64,000 bases of DNA from Siphonodentalium dalli (Eukaryota > Mollusca > Scaphopoda > Gadilida > Siphonodentaliidae), in NCBI GenBank assembly GCA_032622095.1, contig CP136068.1, forward strand, positions 53,645,025 to 53,709,024. Reading direction: 5' to 3'. Within the stretch, counting starts at the first letter, position 1; every line of letters begins with the position of its first letter. Below the pieces are notes generated by a model. The model ran no database searches, was not told the origin of the DNA, and worked only from the letters and a program-made list of their open reading frames with translations. This document shows positions 41,401 to 52,935 of the stretch, in pieces. The position numbers and the translations under genes are program-made.

Positions 41401-44400
41401 TCACATGCCATATTGAAGGATATCCACATGCAGTGGGCTTCGTTCTGTTGTCGCAGGCCAGATTGAAGGATATACACATGCAGTGGGCTTCGTTCTATTA
41501 TTGCAGGCCAGATTGAAAGATATCCACATGCAGTGGGCTTCGTTCTGTTATCGCAGGCCAGATTGAAGGATATCCACATGCAGTGTGCTTCGTTCCAGAT
41601 GCAGTGGGCTTCGTTCTGTTATCACATGCCAGATTGAAGGATATCCACATGCAGTGGGCTTCGTTCTGTTGTCGCAGGCCAGATTGAAGGATATCCACAT
41701 GCAGTGGGATTAGTTTTGTTATCGCAGGCCATATTGACGGATATCCACAGGCAGTGGGCTTCGTTCTGTTATCACAGGCCAGATTGAATGATATCCACAT
41801 GCAGTGGGCTTCGTTCTGTTATCACAGGCCGTATTGAAGGATATCCGCATGCAGTGGGCTTCGTTCTGTTGTCGCAGGCCAGATTGAAGGATATCCACAT
41901 GCAGTGGGATTCGTTTTGTTATCGCAGGCCATATTGACGGATATCCACAGGCAGTGGGCTTCGTTCTGTTATCACAGGCCAGATTGAATGATATCCACAT
42001 GCAGTGGGCTTCGTTCTGTTATCACAGGCCGTATTGAAGGATATCCGCACGCAGTGGGCTTCGTTCTGTTATCACAGGCCAGATTGAAGGATATCCACAT
42101 GCAGTGTGCTTCGTTCCAGATGCAGTGGGCTTCGTTCTGTTATCACATGCCAGATTGAAGGATATCCACAGGCAGTGGGCTTCGTTCTGTTATCGCAGGC
42201 CAGATTGAAGGATATCCACATGTAGTGGGCTTCGTTCCAGATGCAGTGGGCTTCGTTCTGTTATCACAGGCCAGATTGAAGGATATCCACATAGAGTGGG
42301 CTTCGTTCTGTTATCACAGGCCATATTGAAGGATATCCACATGCAGTGGGCTTCGTTCTGTTATCACAGGCCAGATTGAAGGATATCCACATGCAGTGGG
42401 CTTCGTTCTGTTATCACAGGCCAGATTGAAGAATATCCACATGCAGTGGGCTTCGTACCACTTGCAATGGGCTTCGTTCTCTCATCGGAGGCCAGATTGA
42501 AGGATATCCACATGCAGTGTGCTTCGTTCTGTTATCACAGGCCAGATTGAAGGATATCCACATGCAGTGGGCTTCGTTCTGTTATCGCAGGCCAGATTGT
42601 AGGATATCCACATGCAGTGGGCTTCGTTCCAAATGCAGTGGGCTTCGTTCCAAATACAGTGGGCTTCGTTCCACATGCAGTGGGCTTCGTTCTGTTGTCG
42701 CAGGCCAGATTGAAGGATATCCACATGCAGTGGGCTTCGTTCCCATGCAGTGGGCATCGTTCTGTTATCACAGGCCAGATTGAAGGATATCCACATGCAG
42801 TGGGCTTCGTTCTGTTATCGCAGGCCAGATTGTAGGATATCCACATGCAGTGGGCTTCGTTCCAAATGCAGTGGGCTTCGTTCCAAATACAGTGGGCTTC
42901 GTTCCACATGAAGTGGGCTTCGTTCTGTTACCACAGGCCAGATTGAAGGATATCCACATGCAGTGGGCTTCGTTCTGTTATCACAGGCCAGATTGAAGGT
43001 TATCCACATGCAGTGTGCTTCGTTCCAGATGCAGTGGGCTTCGTTCTGTTATCGCATGCCAGATTGAAGGATATCCACATGCAGTGGGCTTCGTTCTGTT
43101 GTCGCAGGCCAGATTGAAGGATATCCACATGCAGTGTGCTTCGTTCCAGATGCAGTGGGCTTCGTTCTGTTATCACCGGCCAGATTAAAGGATATCCACA
43201 TAGAGTGGGCTTCGTTCTGTTATCGCAGGCCAGATTGAAGGATATCCACATTCAGTGTGCTTCGTTCCAGATACAGTGGGCTTCGTTCTGTTATCACCGG
43301 CCAGATTAAAGGATATCCACATAGAGTGGGCTTCGTTCTGTTATCACAGGCCAGATTGTAGGATATCCACATGCAGTGGGCTTCGTTCCAAATGCAGTGG
43401 GCTTCGTTCCAAATACATGGGCTTCATTCCACATGAAGTGGGCTTCGTTCTGTTATCACAGGCCAGATTGAAGGATATCCACATGCAGTGGGCTTCGTTC
43501 TGTTATCACAGGCCAGATTGAAGGTTATCCACATGCAGTGTGCTTCGTTCCAGATGCAGTGGGCTTCGTTCTGTTATCGCATGCCAGATTGAAGGATATC
43601 CACATGCAGTGGGCTTCGTTCTGTTGTCGCAGGCCAGATTGAAGGATATCCACATGCAGTGTGCTTCGTTCCAGATGCAGTGGGCTTCGTTCTGTTATCG
43701 CATGCCAGATTGAAGGATATCCACATGCAGTGGGCTTCGTTCTGTTAGCGGAGGCCAGATTGAAGGATACCCACATGCAGTGGGCTTCGTTCCCATGCAG
43801 TGGGCATCGTTCTGTTATCACAGGCCAGATTGAAGGATATCCACATGCAGTGGGCTTCGTTCTGTTATCGCAGGCCAGATTGTAGGATATCCACATGCAG
43901 TGGGCTTCGTTCCAAATGCAGTGGGCTTCGTTCTAAATACAGTGGGCTTCGTTCCACATGAAGTGGGCTTCGTTCTGTTATCACAGGCCAGATTGAAGGA
44001 TATCCACATGCAGTGGGCTTCGTTCTGTTATCACAGGCCAGATTGAAGGTTATCCACATGCAGTGTGCTTCGTTCCAGATGCAGTGGGCTTCGTTCTGTT
44101 ATCGCATGCCAGATTGAAGGATATCCACATGCAGTGGGCTTCGTTCTGTTGTCGCAGGCCAGATTGAAGGATATCCACATGCAGTGTGCTTCGTTCCAGA
44201 TGCAGTGGGCTTCGTTCTGTTATCACCGGCCAGATTAAAGGATATCCACATAGAGTGGGCTTCGTTCTGTTAGCGCAGGCCAGATTGAAGTATATCCACA
44301 TGAAGTGGGCTTCGTTCCACATGCAGTGGGCTTCGTTCCAAATGCAGTGGGCTTTGTTCCACATGCAGTGGGCTTCGTTCCACATGCAGTGTGCTTCGTT

Positions 44401-46598
44401 CCAGATGCGGTGGGCTTCGTTCTGTTATCACCGGCCAGATTGAAGGATATCCACATAGAGTGGGCTTCGTTCTGTTATCACAGGCCAGATTGAAGGATAT
44501 CCACATGCAGTGGGCTTCGTTCTGTTTTCGCAGGCCAGATTGAAGGATATCCACATGCAGTGGGCTTCGTTCTGTTATCACAGGCCAGATTGAAGGATAT
44601 CAACATGCAGTGTGCTTCGTTCCAGATGCAGTGGGCTTCGTTCTGTTATCACATGCCATATTGAATGATATCCACATGCAGTGGGCTTCGTTCTGTTGTC
44701 GCAGGCCAGATTGAAGGATATCCACATGCAGTGGGCTTCGTTCTATTGTTGCAGGCCAGATTGAAAGATATCCACATGCAGTGGGCTTCGTTCTGTTATC
44801 GCAGGCCAGATTGAAGGATATCCACATGCAGTGTGCTTCGTTCCAGATGCAGTGGGCTTCGTTCTATTATCACATGCCAGATTGAAGGATATCCACATGC
44901 AGTGGGCTTCGTTCTGTTGTCGCAGGCCAGCTTGAAGGATATCCACATGCATTGGGATTCGTTTTGTTATCGCAGGCCATATTGACGGATATCCACAGGC
45001 ATTGGGCTTCGTTCTGTTATCACAGGCCAGATTGAATGATATCCACATGCAGTGGGCTTCGTTCTGTTATCACAGGCCGTATTGAAGGATATCCGCATGC
45101 AGTGGGCTTCGTTCTGTTGTCGCAGGCCAGATTGAAGGATATCCACATGCAGTGGGATTCGTTTTGTTATCGCAGGCCATATTGACGGATATCCACAGGC
45201 AGTGGGCTTCGTTCTGTTACCACAGGCCAGATTGAATGATATCCACATGCAGTGGGCTTCGTTCTGTTATCACAGGCCGTATTGAAGGATATCCGCATGC
45301 AGTGGACTTCGTTATGTTATCACAGGCCAGATTGAAGGATATCCACATGCAGTGGGCTTCGTTCCAGATGCAGTGGGCTTCGTTCTGTTATCGCATGCCA
45401 GATTGAAGGATATCCACATGCAGTGGGCTTCGTTCTGTTGTCGCAGGCCAGATTGAAGGATATCCACATGCAGTGGGCTTCGTTCCAGATGCAGTGGGCT
45501 TCGTTATGTTATCACAGGCCAAATTGAAGGACATCCACATAGAGTGGGCTTCGTTCTGTTGGGGCGGGCCACCCACCCATGCCGTCAAATCGGTCGAAAT
45601 CCTTACCGTTCTCGAAAATGGTCCATACCCCATGGTCCTTAAATATGGGTGTGGGGTCGGGGTGTTTCTAGGTGGTATTTGGTCCCGACCCCGACCCCAC
45701 AGGCCATATTTAAGGATATCCACATGCAGTGGGCTTCGTTCTGTTATCACAGGCCAGATTGAAGGATATCCACATGCAGTGGGCTTCGTTCTGTTATCAC
45801 AGGCCAGATTGAAGAATATCCACATGCAGTGGGCTTCGTTCCACTTGCAGTGGGCTTCGTTCTCTAATCGGAGGCCAGATTGAAGGATATCCACATGCAG
45901 TGTGCTTCGTTCTGTTATCACAGGCCAGATTGAAGGATATCCACATGCAGTGGGCTTCGTTCTGTTATCGCAGGGCAGATTGTAGGATATCCACATGCAG
46001 TGGGCTTCGTTCCAAATGCAGTGGGCTTCGTTCCAAATACAGTGGGCTTCGTTCCACATGCAGTGGGCTTCGTTCTGTTAGCGCAGGCCAGATTGAAGGA
46101 TATCCACATGCAGTGGGCTTCGTTCGCATGCAGTGGGCATCGTTCTGTTATCACAGGCCAGATTGAAGGATATCCACATGCAGTGGGCTTCGTTCTGTTA
46201 TCGCAGGCCAGATTGTAGGATATCCACATGCAGTGGGCTTCGTTCCAAATACAGTGGGCTTCGTTCCACATGCAGTGGGCTTCGTTCTGTTATCACAGGC
46301 CAGATTGAAGGATATCCACATGAGTGGGCTTCGTTCTGTTATCACTGGGCAGATTGAAGGTTACCCACATGCAGTGTGCTTCGTTCCAGATGCAGTGGGC
46401 TTCGTTCTGTTATCACATGCCATATTGAAGGATATCCACATGCAGTGGGCTTCGTTCTGTTGTCGCAGGCCAGATTGAAGGATATCCACATGCAGTGTGC
46501 TTCGTTCCAGATGCAGTGGGCTTCGTTCTGTTTTCACAGGCCAGATTGAAGGATATCCACATAGAGTGGGCTTCGTTCTGTTAGCGCAGGCCAGATTG
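38441..46598. repeat. 50-bp satellite with higher-order repeats, left block
   Basis: Basic unit GGCCAGATTGAAGGATATCC, 'acatgcagtgggcttcgttc', 'tgttatcaca'. Many units carry additional 21-bp pieces ('gcagtgggcttcgttccaaat'). Variant states (tatcgc, tgtcgc, tagcgc; tagagtggg; cagtgtgctt) recur in long blocks: a 1050-bp shift (43171 against 44221) and a 3248-bp shift (41701/41901 against 44949/45149). None of the many ORFs here looks like protein. Confidence 0.97.
45561..45716. mobile_element. Single isolated copy of the foldback-arm repeat inside the satellite
   Basis: 'gggcgggccacccacccatg' through 'ctcgaaaatggtccatacc' matches one ~145-bp arm unit of the 46599-51380 element, in the orientation of its right arm. 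It continues into an inverted pair: 'tccttaaatatgggtgtggg' against 'ccccacaggccatatttaag'. It is about 0.9 kb left of the large element. Confidence 0.85.
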
Positions 46599-47743
46599 AC
46601 AGACATAACAATTGGAACTTATTCCCTATTCCTTATTCCTTATTTTCAAAAATGTCGCTTTCGACCGATTTGACGGCATGGGTGGGTGGCCCGCCCCAAA
46701 TACCACCTAGAAACACCCGACCCCCCCCCCCCCCCCACCCATCACCCCCGGGGGGTGCCACCCCGAGGGGGTGAAAATGGGGTAAGGACCATTTTCGAGA
46801 ACGGTAAGGATTTCGACCGATTTGACGGCATGGGTGGGTGGCCCGCCCCATATACCACCTAGAAACACCCCGACCCCCCACCCATCACCTCCGGGGGGTG
46901 CCACCCCGAGGGGGTGAAAATGGGGTATGGACCATTTTCGAGAACGGTAAGGATTTCGACCGATTTGACGACATGGGTGGGTGGCCCGCCCCAAATACTA
47001 CATAGAAACACCACGACCCCCCACCATCACCCTCGGGGGGTGCCACCCCGAGGGGGTGAAAATGGGGTATGGACCATTTTCGAGAACGGTAAGGATTTCG
47101 ACCGATTTGACGGCATGGGTGGGTGGCCCGCCCCAAATACCACCTAGAAACACCCCGACCCCCCCCCCCCCCACCCATCACTCCCGGGGGTGCCACCCCG
47201 AGGGGGTGAACATGGGGTATGGACCATTTTCGAGAACGGTAAGGATTTCGACCGATTTGACGGCATGGGTGGGTGGCCCTCCCCAAATACCACCTAGAAA
47301 CACACCGACCCCACACCCATCACCCCCGGGGGGTGCCACCCGAGGGGGTGAAAATGGGGTATGGACCATTTTCGAGAACGGTAAGGATTTCGACCGATTT
47401 GACGGCATGGGTGGGTGGCCCGCCCCAAATACCACCTAGAAACACCCCGACCACCCACCCATCACCCCCGGGGTGTGCCACACCGAGGGGGTGAAAATGG
47501 GGTATGGACCATTTTCGAGAACGGTAAGGATTTCGACCGATTTGACGGCATGGGTGGGTGGCCCGCCCCAAATACCACCTAGAAACACCCCGACCCCCCA
47601 CCCATCACCCCCGGGGTGTGCCACCCCGAGGGGGTGTAAATGGGGTATGGACCATCTTCGAGAACGGTAAGGATTTCGACCGATTTGACGACATGGGTGG
47701 GTGGCCCGCCCAAAACACCACCTAGAAACACCCCGATCCCCCG
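46599..47743 (+). repeat. Left arm of the foldback element: ~145-bp repeats
   Basis: About eight units with 'ggatttcgaccgatttgacg', 'gcatgggtgggtggcccgcc', 'aaataccacctagaaacacc' and a C-rich hairpin around 'ccgggggg.tgccaccccg'. The terminal 80 bp ('attccctattccttattcc', 'aaaatgtcgctttcg') occur only at the outer edge. Confidence 0.9.
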
Positions 47744-47849
47744 TTTAATTAGTCTGAAAAAACTGCCAGATCACATGATAACCCACTTCATGACACAGTA
47801 GTTGCAAGTTTTAGTTGAATCGCTAAATATCATATATAGCACACTCGTA
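47744..47849. other. Unique inner flank of the left arm
   Basis: Short AT-rich segment ('gtttaattagtctgaaaaaa', 'tagttgcaagttttagttg') with no match to the right inner flank. Confidence 0.4.
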
Positions 47850-48825
47850 TGGACGATGGCCGGTCTATGTCCTATTATGCTTTGCCAGACTCCGTATATG
47901 ACTGAATTCGTTCTGATACACGTCACACTCGTATGGACGATCGCCGGTGTTCGTCCTCTTATGCATTGTCAGACTCCATATATGACTGAATTCTTTATGA
48001 CACACGTCACGCTCGTATGGTCGATCGCCGGTGTTCGTCCTCTTATGCATTGCCAGACTCCACATATAACTGAATTCCTTATGATACACGTCACGCTCGT
48101 ATGGTCGATCGCCGGTGTTCGTCCTCTTATGCATTGTCAGACTCCATATATAACTGAATTCCTTCTGATACACGTCACACTCGTATGGTCGATCGCCGCT
48201 TTTCGTCCTCTTATGCATTGTCAGACTCCATATATGACTGAATTCCTTGTCATACACGTCACTCTCATATGGACGATCGCCAGTGTTCGTCCTTTTATGC
48301 ATTGTCAGACACCATATATGACTGAATTCCTTATGATACACGTCACGCTCGTATGGTCGATCGCCAGTGTACGTCCTTTTATGCTTTGCAAGACTCCATA
48401 CATAACCGAATGCCTTCTGATACACGTCACACTCGTATGGACGATCGCCGGTGTTCGTCCTCTTATGCATTGTCAGACTCCATATATGACTAAATTCCTT
48501 GTCATACACGTCACTCTCGTGTGGACGATCGGCAGTGTTCGTCCTCTTATGCATTGTCAGACTCCATATATGACTGAATTCCTTGTGATACACGTCACGC
48601 TCGTATGGTCGATCGCCGGTGTTCGTCCTCATATGCTTTGCAAGACTCCATACATAACTGAATTCCTTCTGATACACATCACACTCGTATGGACGATCAC
48701 CGGTGTTCGTTCTCTTATGCATTATCTGACTCCATATATGACCGAATTCCTTATGATACACGTCACGCTCGTATGGTCGATCTCCGGTTTTCGTCCTCTT
48801 ATGCATTGCCAGACTTCATATATGC
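47850..48825 (-). pseudogene. Array of 84-bp decayed C2H2 zinc-finger units, about 11 copies
   Basis: On the minus strand, 47865-48806 is an uninterrupted frame of 313 codons made of a 28-residue unit, for example YECDVYQKEFSYVWSLAKH then MRTNTGDRP. Spacing and linker are those of a C2H2 finger (Y-x-C-x2-C-x3-F-x5-L-x2-H-x3-H-TGEKP), but the second cysteine is Tyr in all units but one (PYERDVCHKEF) and the second histidine is Asn, Lys or Tyr position-wise replaced in all. The first cysteine is Cys, Arg or Ser. No unit has all four zinc ligands, so a working zinc-finger protein is not expected. The array probably began as a zinc-finger exon fragment that decayed and was then amplified. An acceptor, start context or other domain is not visible. 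Confidence 0.8.
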
Positions 48826-49190
48826 TTATAAGTCTTAATAATTCTCCTTAGTAAATGCAGCCAAAACATACTCCAAAACTTGTTATTGAGAAAATTGACC
48901 GTTGCATATTCATTCATATCCATTTATATCCACACAACTGAAACTTATTTGTTTATTCACTGGAATCCATATCAATATTTAAATCCAATTTATATATTAA
49001 TCTAATGTGAAAATTATAGTGAAATATTTAAATTCTTTATGTAGCCATTATTGGTTGTATTTTGTCATTCAGGGGTGCCGGGTAGAATGCCATCATAGGC
49101 CACGGCACTCCACACAATACACATATAAATTCACTTATATTACAATGTATTAATGTATAATGTATTGTGAAATAAAATATTATCCTAAAA
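48826..49190. other. Spacer between the two zinc-finger-like arrays
   Basis: 365 bp of AT-rich sequence ('ggggtgccgggtagaatgcc' near 49072 is the only GC-rich part). It is not similar to either array or to the arms. Confidence 0.5.
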
Positions 49191-49765
49191 ATATATGCCT
49201 GAATTCTTTCTCATACACGTCACTCTCGTATGGTCGATAACCGGTGTTCGTTCCCTTATGCATTGTCAGACTCCATATATGACTGAATTCCTTATAATAC
49301 ACGTCACGCTCGTAAGGTCGATCGCCGGTGTTCGTCCTCTTATGCTTTGCCAGACTCCATATATAACTTAATTCCTTCTGATACAGGACACACTGGTATG
49401 GACGATCGCCGGTGTCGCCCTTTAATGCATTACCAGACTCCATATATAACTGAATTCCTTCTGAAACACGTCACTCTCTTGTATGAACGATCGCCGGTGT
49501 TCGTCCTCTTATGCATTGCCAAACTCCATATATAACTGAATGCCTTATGATATACGTCACTCTCGTATGGTCGGTCGTCGGCGTTCGTCCTCTTATGCAT
49601 TGCCAAACTCCATATATGACTCAATTCCTTATACACGTCACACTCGTATGGGCGAACGCCGGTGTTCTTCCTCTTATGCATTGTCAGACTCCATATATGA
49701 TGTATTCCTTATGATACACCTCACGCTCGTATGTGCGATCACCGGTGTTCGTCCTCTTGAGGCCA
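49191..49765 (-). pseudogene. Second array of 84-bp decayed zinc-finger units, about 7 copies
   Basis: Same unit and orientation as the first array, but more diverged and broken by frameshifts (frames change near 49440 and 49630). Units include YQCVLYQKELSYIWSLAKH, YERDVYYKEFSHIW and YESDVYEKEFRHIF. The second cysteine is Tyr in all readable units and the second histidine is lost, as in array 1. The greater damage suggests it is older or less homogenised. Confidence 0.8.
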
Positions 49766-50224
49766 AAGGAACCACATGGTCATCTGATTGTGTATGGAGG
49801 CCCCCGAAGGGAACCTGTTATACTAAAATATGAAATATATATAAAATGTGGATATTTAAAATGATAATACTAACAATTCTCCACTCCGTTAGAGAGAGAC
49901 ATCACTATTTTGTGTAGTCTTATTTAATGTGATATTTGATTTGGGAAATAGTACACTATGTGTGGTTTCAACACCCATCTTTATTTCGGGGATGTCCATG
50001 TGCTTCTACTGCGTATGGGCGGGAACGAATAGACACTTATACCGAAACTATTTTCTATCAAGAAAATATTTCTTCATTTGAAATTTATGTTTTCATTTTA
50101 AGAAATAATATTCTTAGAACACGTTTAGAAAACGTTATTCACATTTATCACATATTCTGTTGTCTAGAATTGTTTTCTAGAATTAAGAGAAACATTCTAG
50201 CTTATAAGAACACCTATTAGATGA
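49766..50224. other. Loop region next to the right arm, nothing recognised
   Basis: AT-rich, with short open frames only. No transposase motif could be identified. A 'tctagaattgttttctagaa' inverted pair lies at 50163-50182. Confidence 0.5.
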
Positions 50225-51380
50225 GTGGGTGATGGGTGGGGGGTCGGGGTGTTTCTAGGTGGTATTTGGGGCGGGCCACCCACCCATGCCGTCAAATCGG
50301 TCGAAATCCTTACCGTTCTCGAAAATGGTCCATACCCCATTTTCACCCCCTCGGGGTGGCACCCCCCGGGGTGATGGGTGGGGGGTCGGGTGTTTCTAGG
50401 TGGTATTTGGGGCGGGCCACCCACCCATGCCGTCAAATCGGTCGAAATCCTTACCGTTCTCGAAAATGGTCCAAACCCCATTTTCACCCCCTCGGGGTGG
50501 CACCCCCCGGGGGTGATGGGTGGGGGTCGGGGTGTTTCTAGGTGGTATTTGGGGCGGGCCACCCACCCATGCCGTCAAATCGGTCGAAATCCTTACCGTT
50601 CTCGAAAATGGTCCATACCCCATTTTCACCCCCTCGGGGTGGCACCTCCCGGGGGTGATGGGTGGGGGTTCGGGGTGTTTCTAGGTGGTATTTGGGGCGG
50701 GCCACCCACCCATGCCGTCAAATCGGTCGAAATCCTTACCGTTCTCGAAAATGGTCCATACCCCATTTTCACCCCCTCGGGGTGGCACCCCACGGGGGTG
50801 ATGGGTGGGGGGTCGGGGTGTTTCTAGGTGGTATTTGGGGCGGGCCACCCACCCATGCCGTCAAATCGGTCGAAATCCTTACCGTTCTCGAAAATGGTCC
50901 ATACCCCATTTTCACCCCCTCGGGGTGGCACCCCCCCCCCCCGGGGGTGATGGGTGGGGGGTCGGGGTGTTTCTATGTGGTATTTGGGGCGGGCCACCCA
51001 CCCATGCCGTCAAATCGGTCGAAATCCTTACCGTTCTCGAAAATGGTCCATACCCCATTTTCACCCCCTCGGGGTGGCACCGCCCGGGAGTGATGGGTGG
51101 GGGGTCGGGGTGTTTCTAGGTGGTATTTGGGGCGGGCCACCCACCCATGCCGTCAAATCGGTCGAAATCCTTACCGTTCTCGAAAATGGTCCATACCCCA
51201 TTTTCACCCGCTCGGGGTGGCACCCCCCCCCCCCCCCCGGGGGTGATGGGTGGGGGTCGGGGTGTTTCTAGGTGGTATTTGGGACAGGCCACCCACCCAT
51301 GCCGTCAAATCGGTCGAAAGCGACATTTTTGAAAAAAAAGGAAAAAGGAATAGGGAATAAGTTCCAATTGTCATGTCTGT
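50225..51380 (-). repeat. Right arm of the foldback element: ~145-bp repeats, inverted
   Basis: About eight units, inverse complement of the left arm ('gggcgggccacccacccatg', 'ccgtcaaatcggtcgaaatc', 'cttaccgttctcgaaaatgg', 'gggtcggggtgtttctagg'). C-tract length varies between units (up to about 17). The outer 80 bp 'gaaagcgacatttttgaaa' to 'ccaattgtcatgtctgt' mirror the left end. Confidence 0.9.
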
Positions 51381-52668
51381 GCCAGACAGAAGGATATCCA
51401 CATGCAGCGGGCTTCGTTCCAAATGTAGTGGGCTTCGTTCTACATGCAGTGGGCTTCGTTCCACATGCAGTGGGCTTCGTTCTGTTATCGCAGGCCAGAT
51501 TGAAGGATATCCACATGCAGTGGGCTTCGTTCTGTTATCGCAGGCCAGATTGAAGGATATCCACATGCAGTGGGCTTCGTTCTGTTATCACAGGCCAGAT
51601 TGAAGGATATCCACATGCAGTGGGCTTCGTTCTGTTATCGCAGGCCAGATTGAAGGATATCCACATGCAGTGGGCTTCGTTCTGTTATCACAGGCCAGAT
51701 TGAAGGATATCCACATGCAGTGGGCTTCGTTCTGTTGTCGCAGGCCAGATTGAAGGATATCCACATGCAGTGGGCTTCGTTCTATTATTGCAGGCCAGAT
51801 TGAAGGATATCCACATGCAGTGGGCTTCGTTCTGTTATCGCAGGCCAGATTGAAGGATATCCACATGCAGTGTGCTTCGTTCCAGATGCAGTGGGCTTCG
51901 TTCTGTTATCACATGCCATATTGAAGGATATCCACATGCAGTGGGCTTCGTTCTGTTGTCGCAGGCCAGATTGAAGGATATCCACATGCAGTGGGCTTCG
52001 TTCTATTATTGCAGGCCAGATTGAAGGATATCCACATGCAGTGGGCTTCGTTCTGTTATCGCAGGCCAGATTGAAGGATATCCACATGCAGTGTGCTTCG
52101 TTCCAGATGCAGTGGGCTTCGTTCTGTTATCACATGCCATATTGAAGGATATCCACATGCAGTGGGATTCGTTCTATTATTGCAGGCCAGATTGAAGGAT
52201 ATCCACATGCAATGGGCTTCGTTCTATTATTGCAGACCAGATTGAAGGATATCCACATGCAGTGGGCTTCGTTCCGTTGTCGCAGGCCAGATTGAAGGAT
52301 ATCCACATGCAGTGGGATTCGTTTTGTTATCGCAGGCCATATTGACGGATATCCACAGGCAGTGGGCTTCGTTCTGTTATCACAGGCCGTATTGAAGGAT
52401 ATCCACATGCAGTGGGCTTCGTTCTGTTATCACAGGCCAGATTGAAGGATATCCACATGCAGTGGGCTTAGTTATGTTATCACATGCCAGATTGAGGGAT
52501 ATCCACATGCAGTGGGCTTCGTTCTGTTATCACAGGCCAGATTGAAGGATATCCACATGCAGTGGGCTTCGTTCTATTATTGCAGGCCAGATTGAAGGTT
52601 ATCCACATGCAGTGGGATTCGTTTTGTTATCGCAGGCCATATTGACGGATATCCACATGCAGTGGGCT
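51381..52668. repeat. 50-bp satellite, right block
   Basis: Continues the satellite in the same orientation and register as left of the foldback element, starting 'gccagacagaaggatatcc' and ending near 52668 ('gcagtgggctacgttcatc'). Variants 'gcagtgggattcgttttgtt' (52311 and 52611) link it to the blocks at 41.7-41.9 and 44.9-45.1 kb. Confidence 0.95.
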
Positions 52669-52935
52669 ACGTTCATCTCATGATGTCTACACATCTGCAA
52701 ATGACCAATGGTGTAAAAGAAACATATATGCCAATTTTCATGGTTTTATCGCCATTTGCACAATTGTTACACCAACCGCCTGGACTATTATATGGTCTTT
52801 TTGCCTTTCAGACACTCGAAGCCATGGCGTACATTTTAGGGATAGTGTTGTTTTCGTCTATAAAATTTCAAGGATGGTGATGTTTCAATATATCTTATTA
52901 CTTTCCTTTTCAGAATTAATTTTACCTCTGTTCTA
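52669..52935. other. Satellite exit flank, nothing recognised
   Basis: Unique AT-rich DNA. An open frame of 72 codons crosses the satellite edge and has no recognisable features. Confidence 0.4.

Larger units (their letters stand above)
46599..51380. mobile_element. 4.78 kb foldback-type transposon inserted in the 50-bp satellite
   Basis: Both ends read ACAGACATRACAATTGGAAC and continue for about 80 bp of near-perfect inverted repeat. They then lead into about eight copies each of a ~145-bp GC-rich repeat, in opposite orientations (left arm to 47743, right arm from 50225). Outside, the satellite reads 'gccagattg' on the left and 'gccagacag' on the right. This is a duplicated 9-bp target with two differences, after which the satellite resumes in register. 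Long inverted repeats built of tandem subrepeats plus a 9-bp target duplication are the hallmarks of Foldback (FB) elements, often linked to Mutator-like elements. The loop holds two zinc-finger-like arrays but no recognised transposase. Confidence 0.85.

Noticed and set aside
38497-46600. Many 60-220 codon frames with C-S-G-L-R or N-L-A-C-D-N-R repeats
   Set aside because: Shadow frames of the 50-bp satellite on both strands; no start, splice or domain evidence.
47865-48806. A functional C2H2 zinc-finger gene on the minus strand
   Set aside because: No unit has all four zinc ligands, the array lacks any other domain, and the sister array is frameshifted. Annotated as a decayed array.
46633-51332. 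Frames rich in Pro/Gly such as those with GGIWGGPPTHAVKSVEI
   Set aside because: They lie within the ~145-bp arm repeats and appear equally in both orientations; not genes.
36970-52668. CRISPR array
   Set aside because: Units are contiguous without unique spacers and the genome is eukaryotic.
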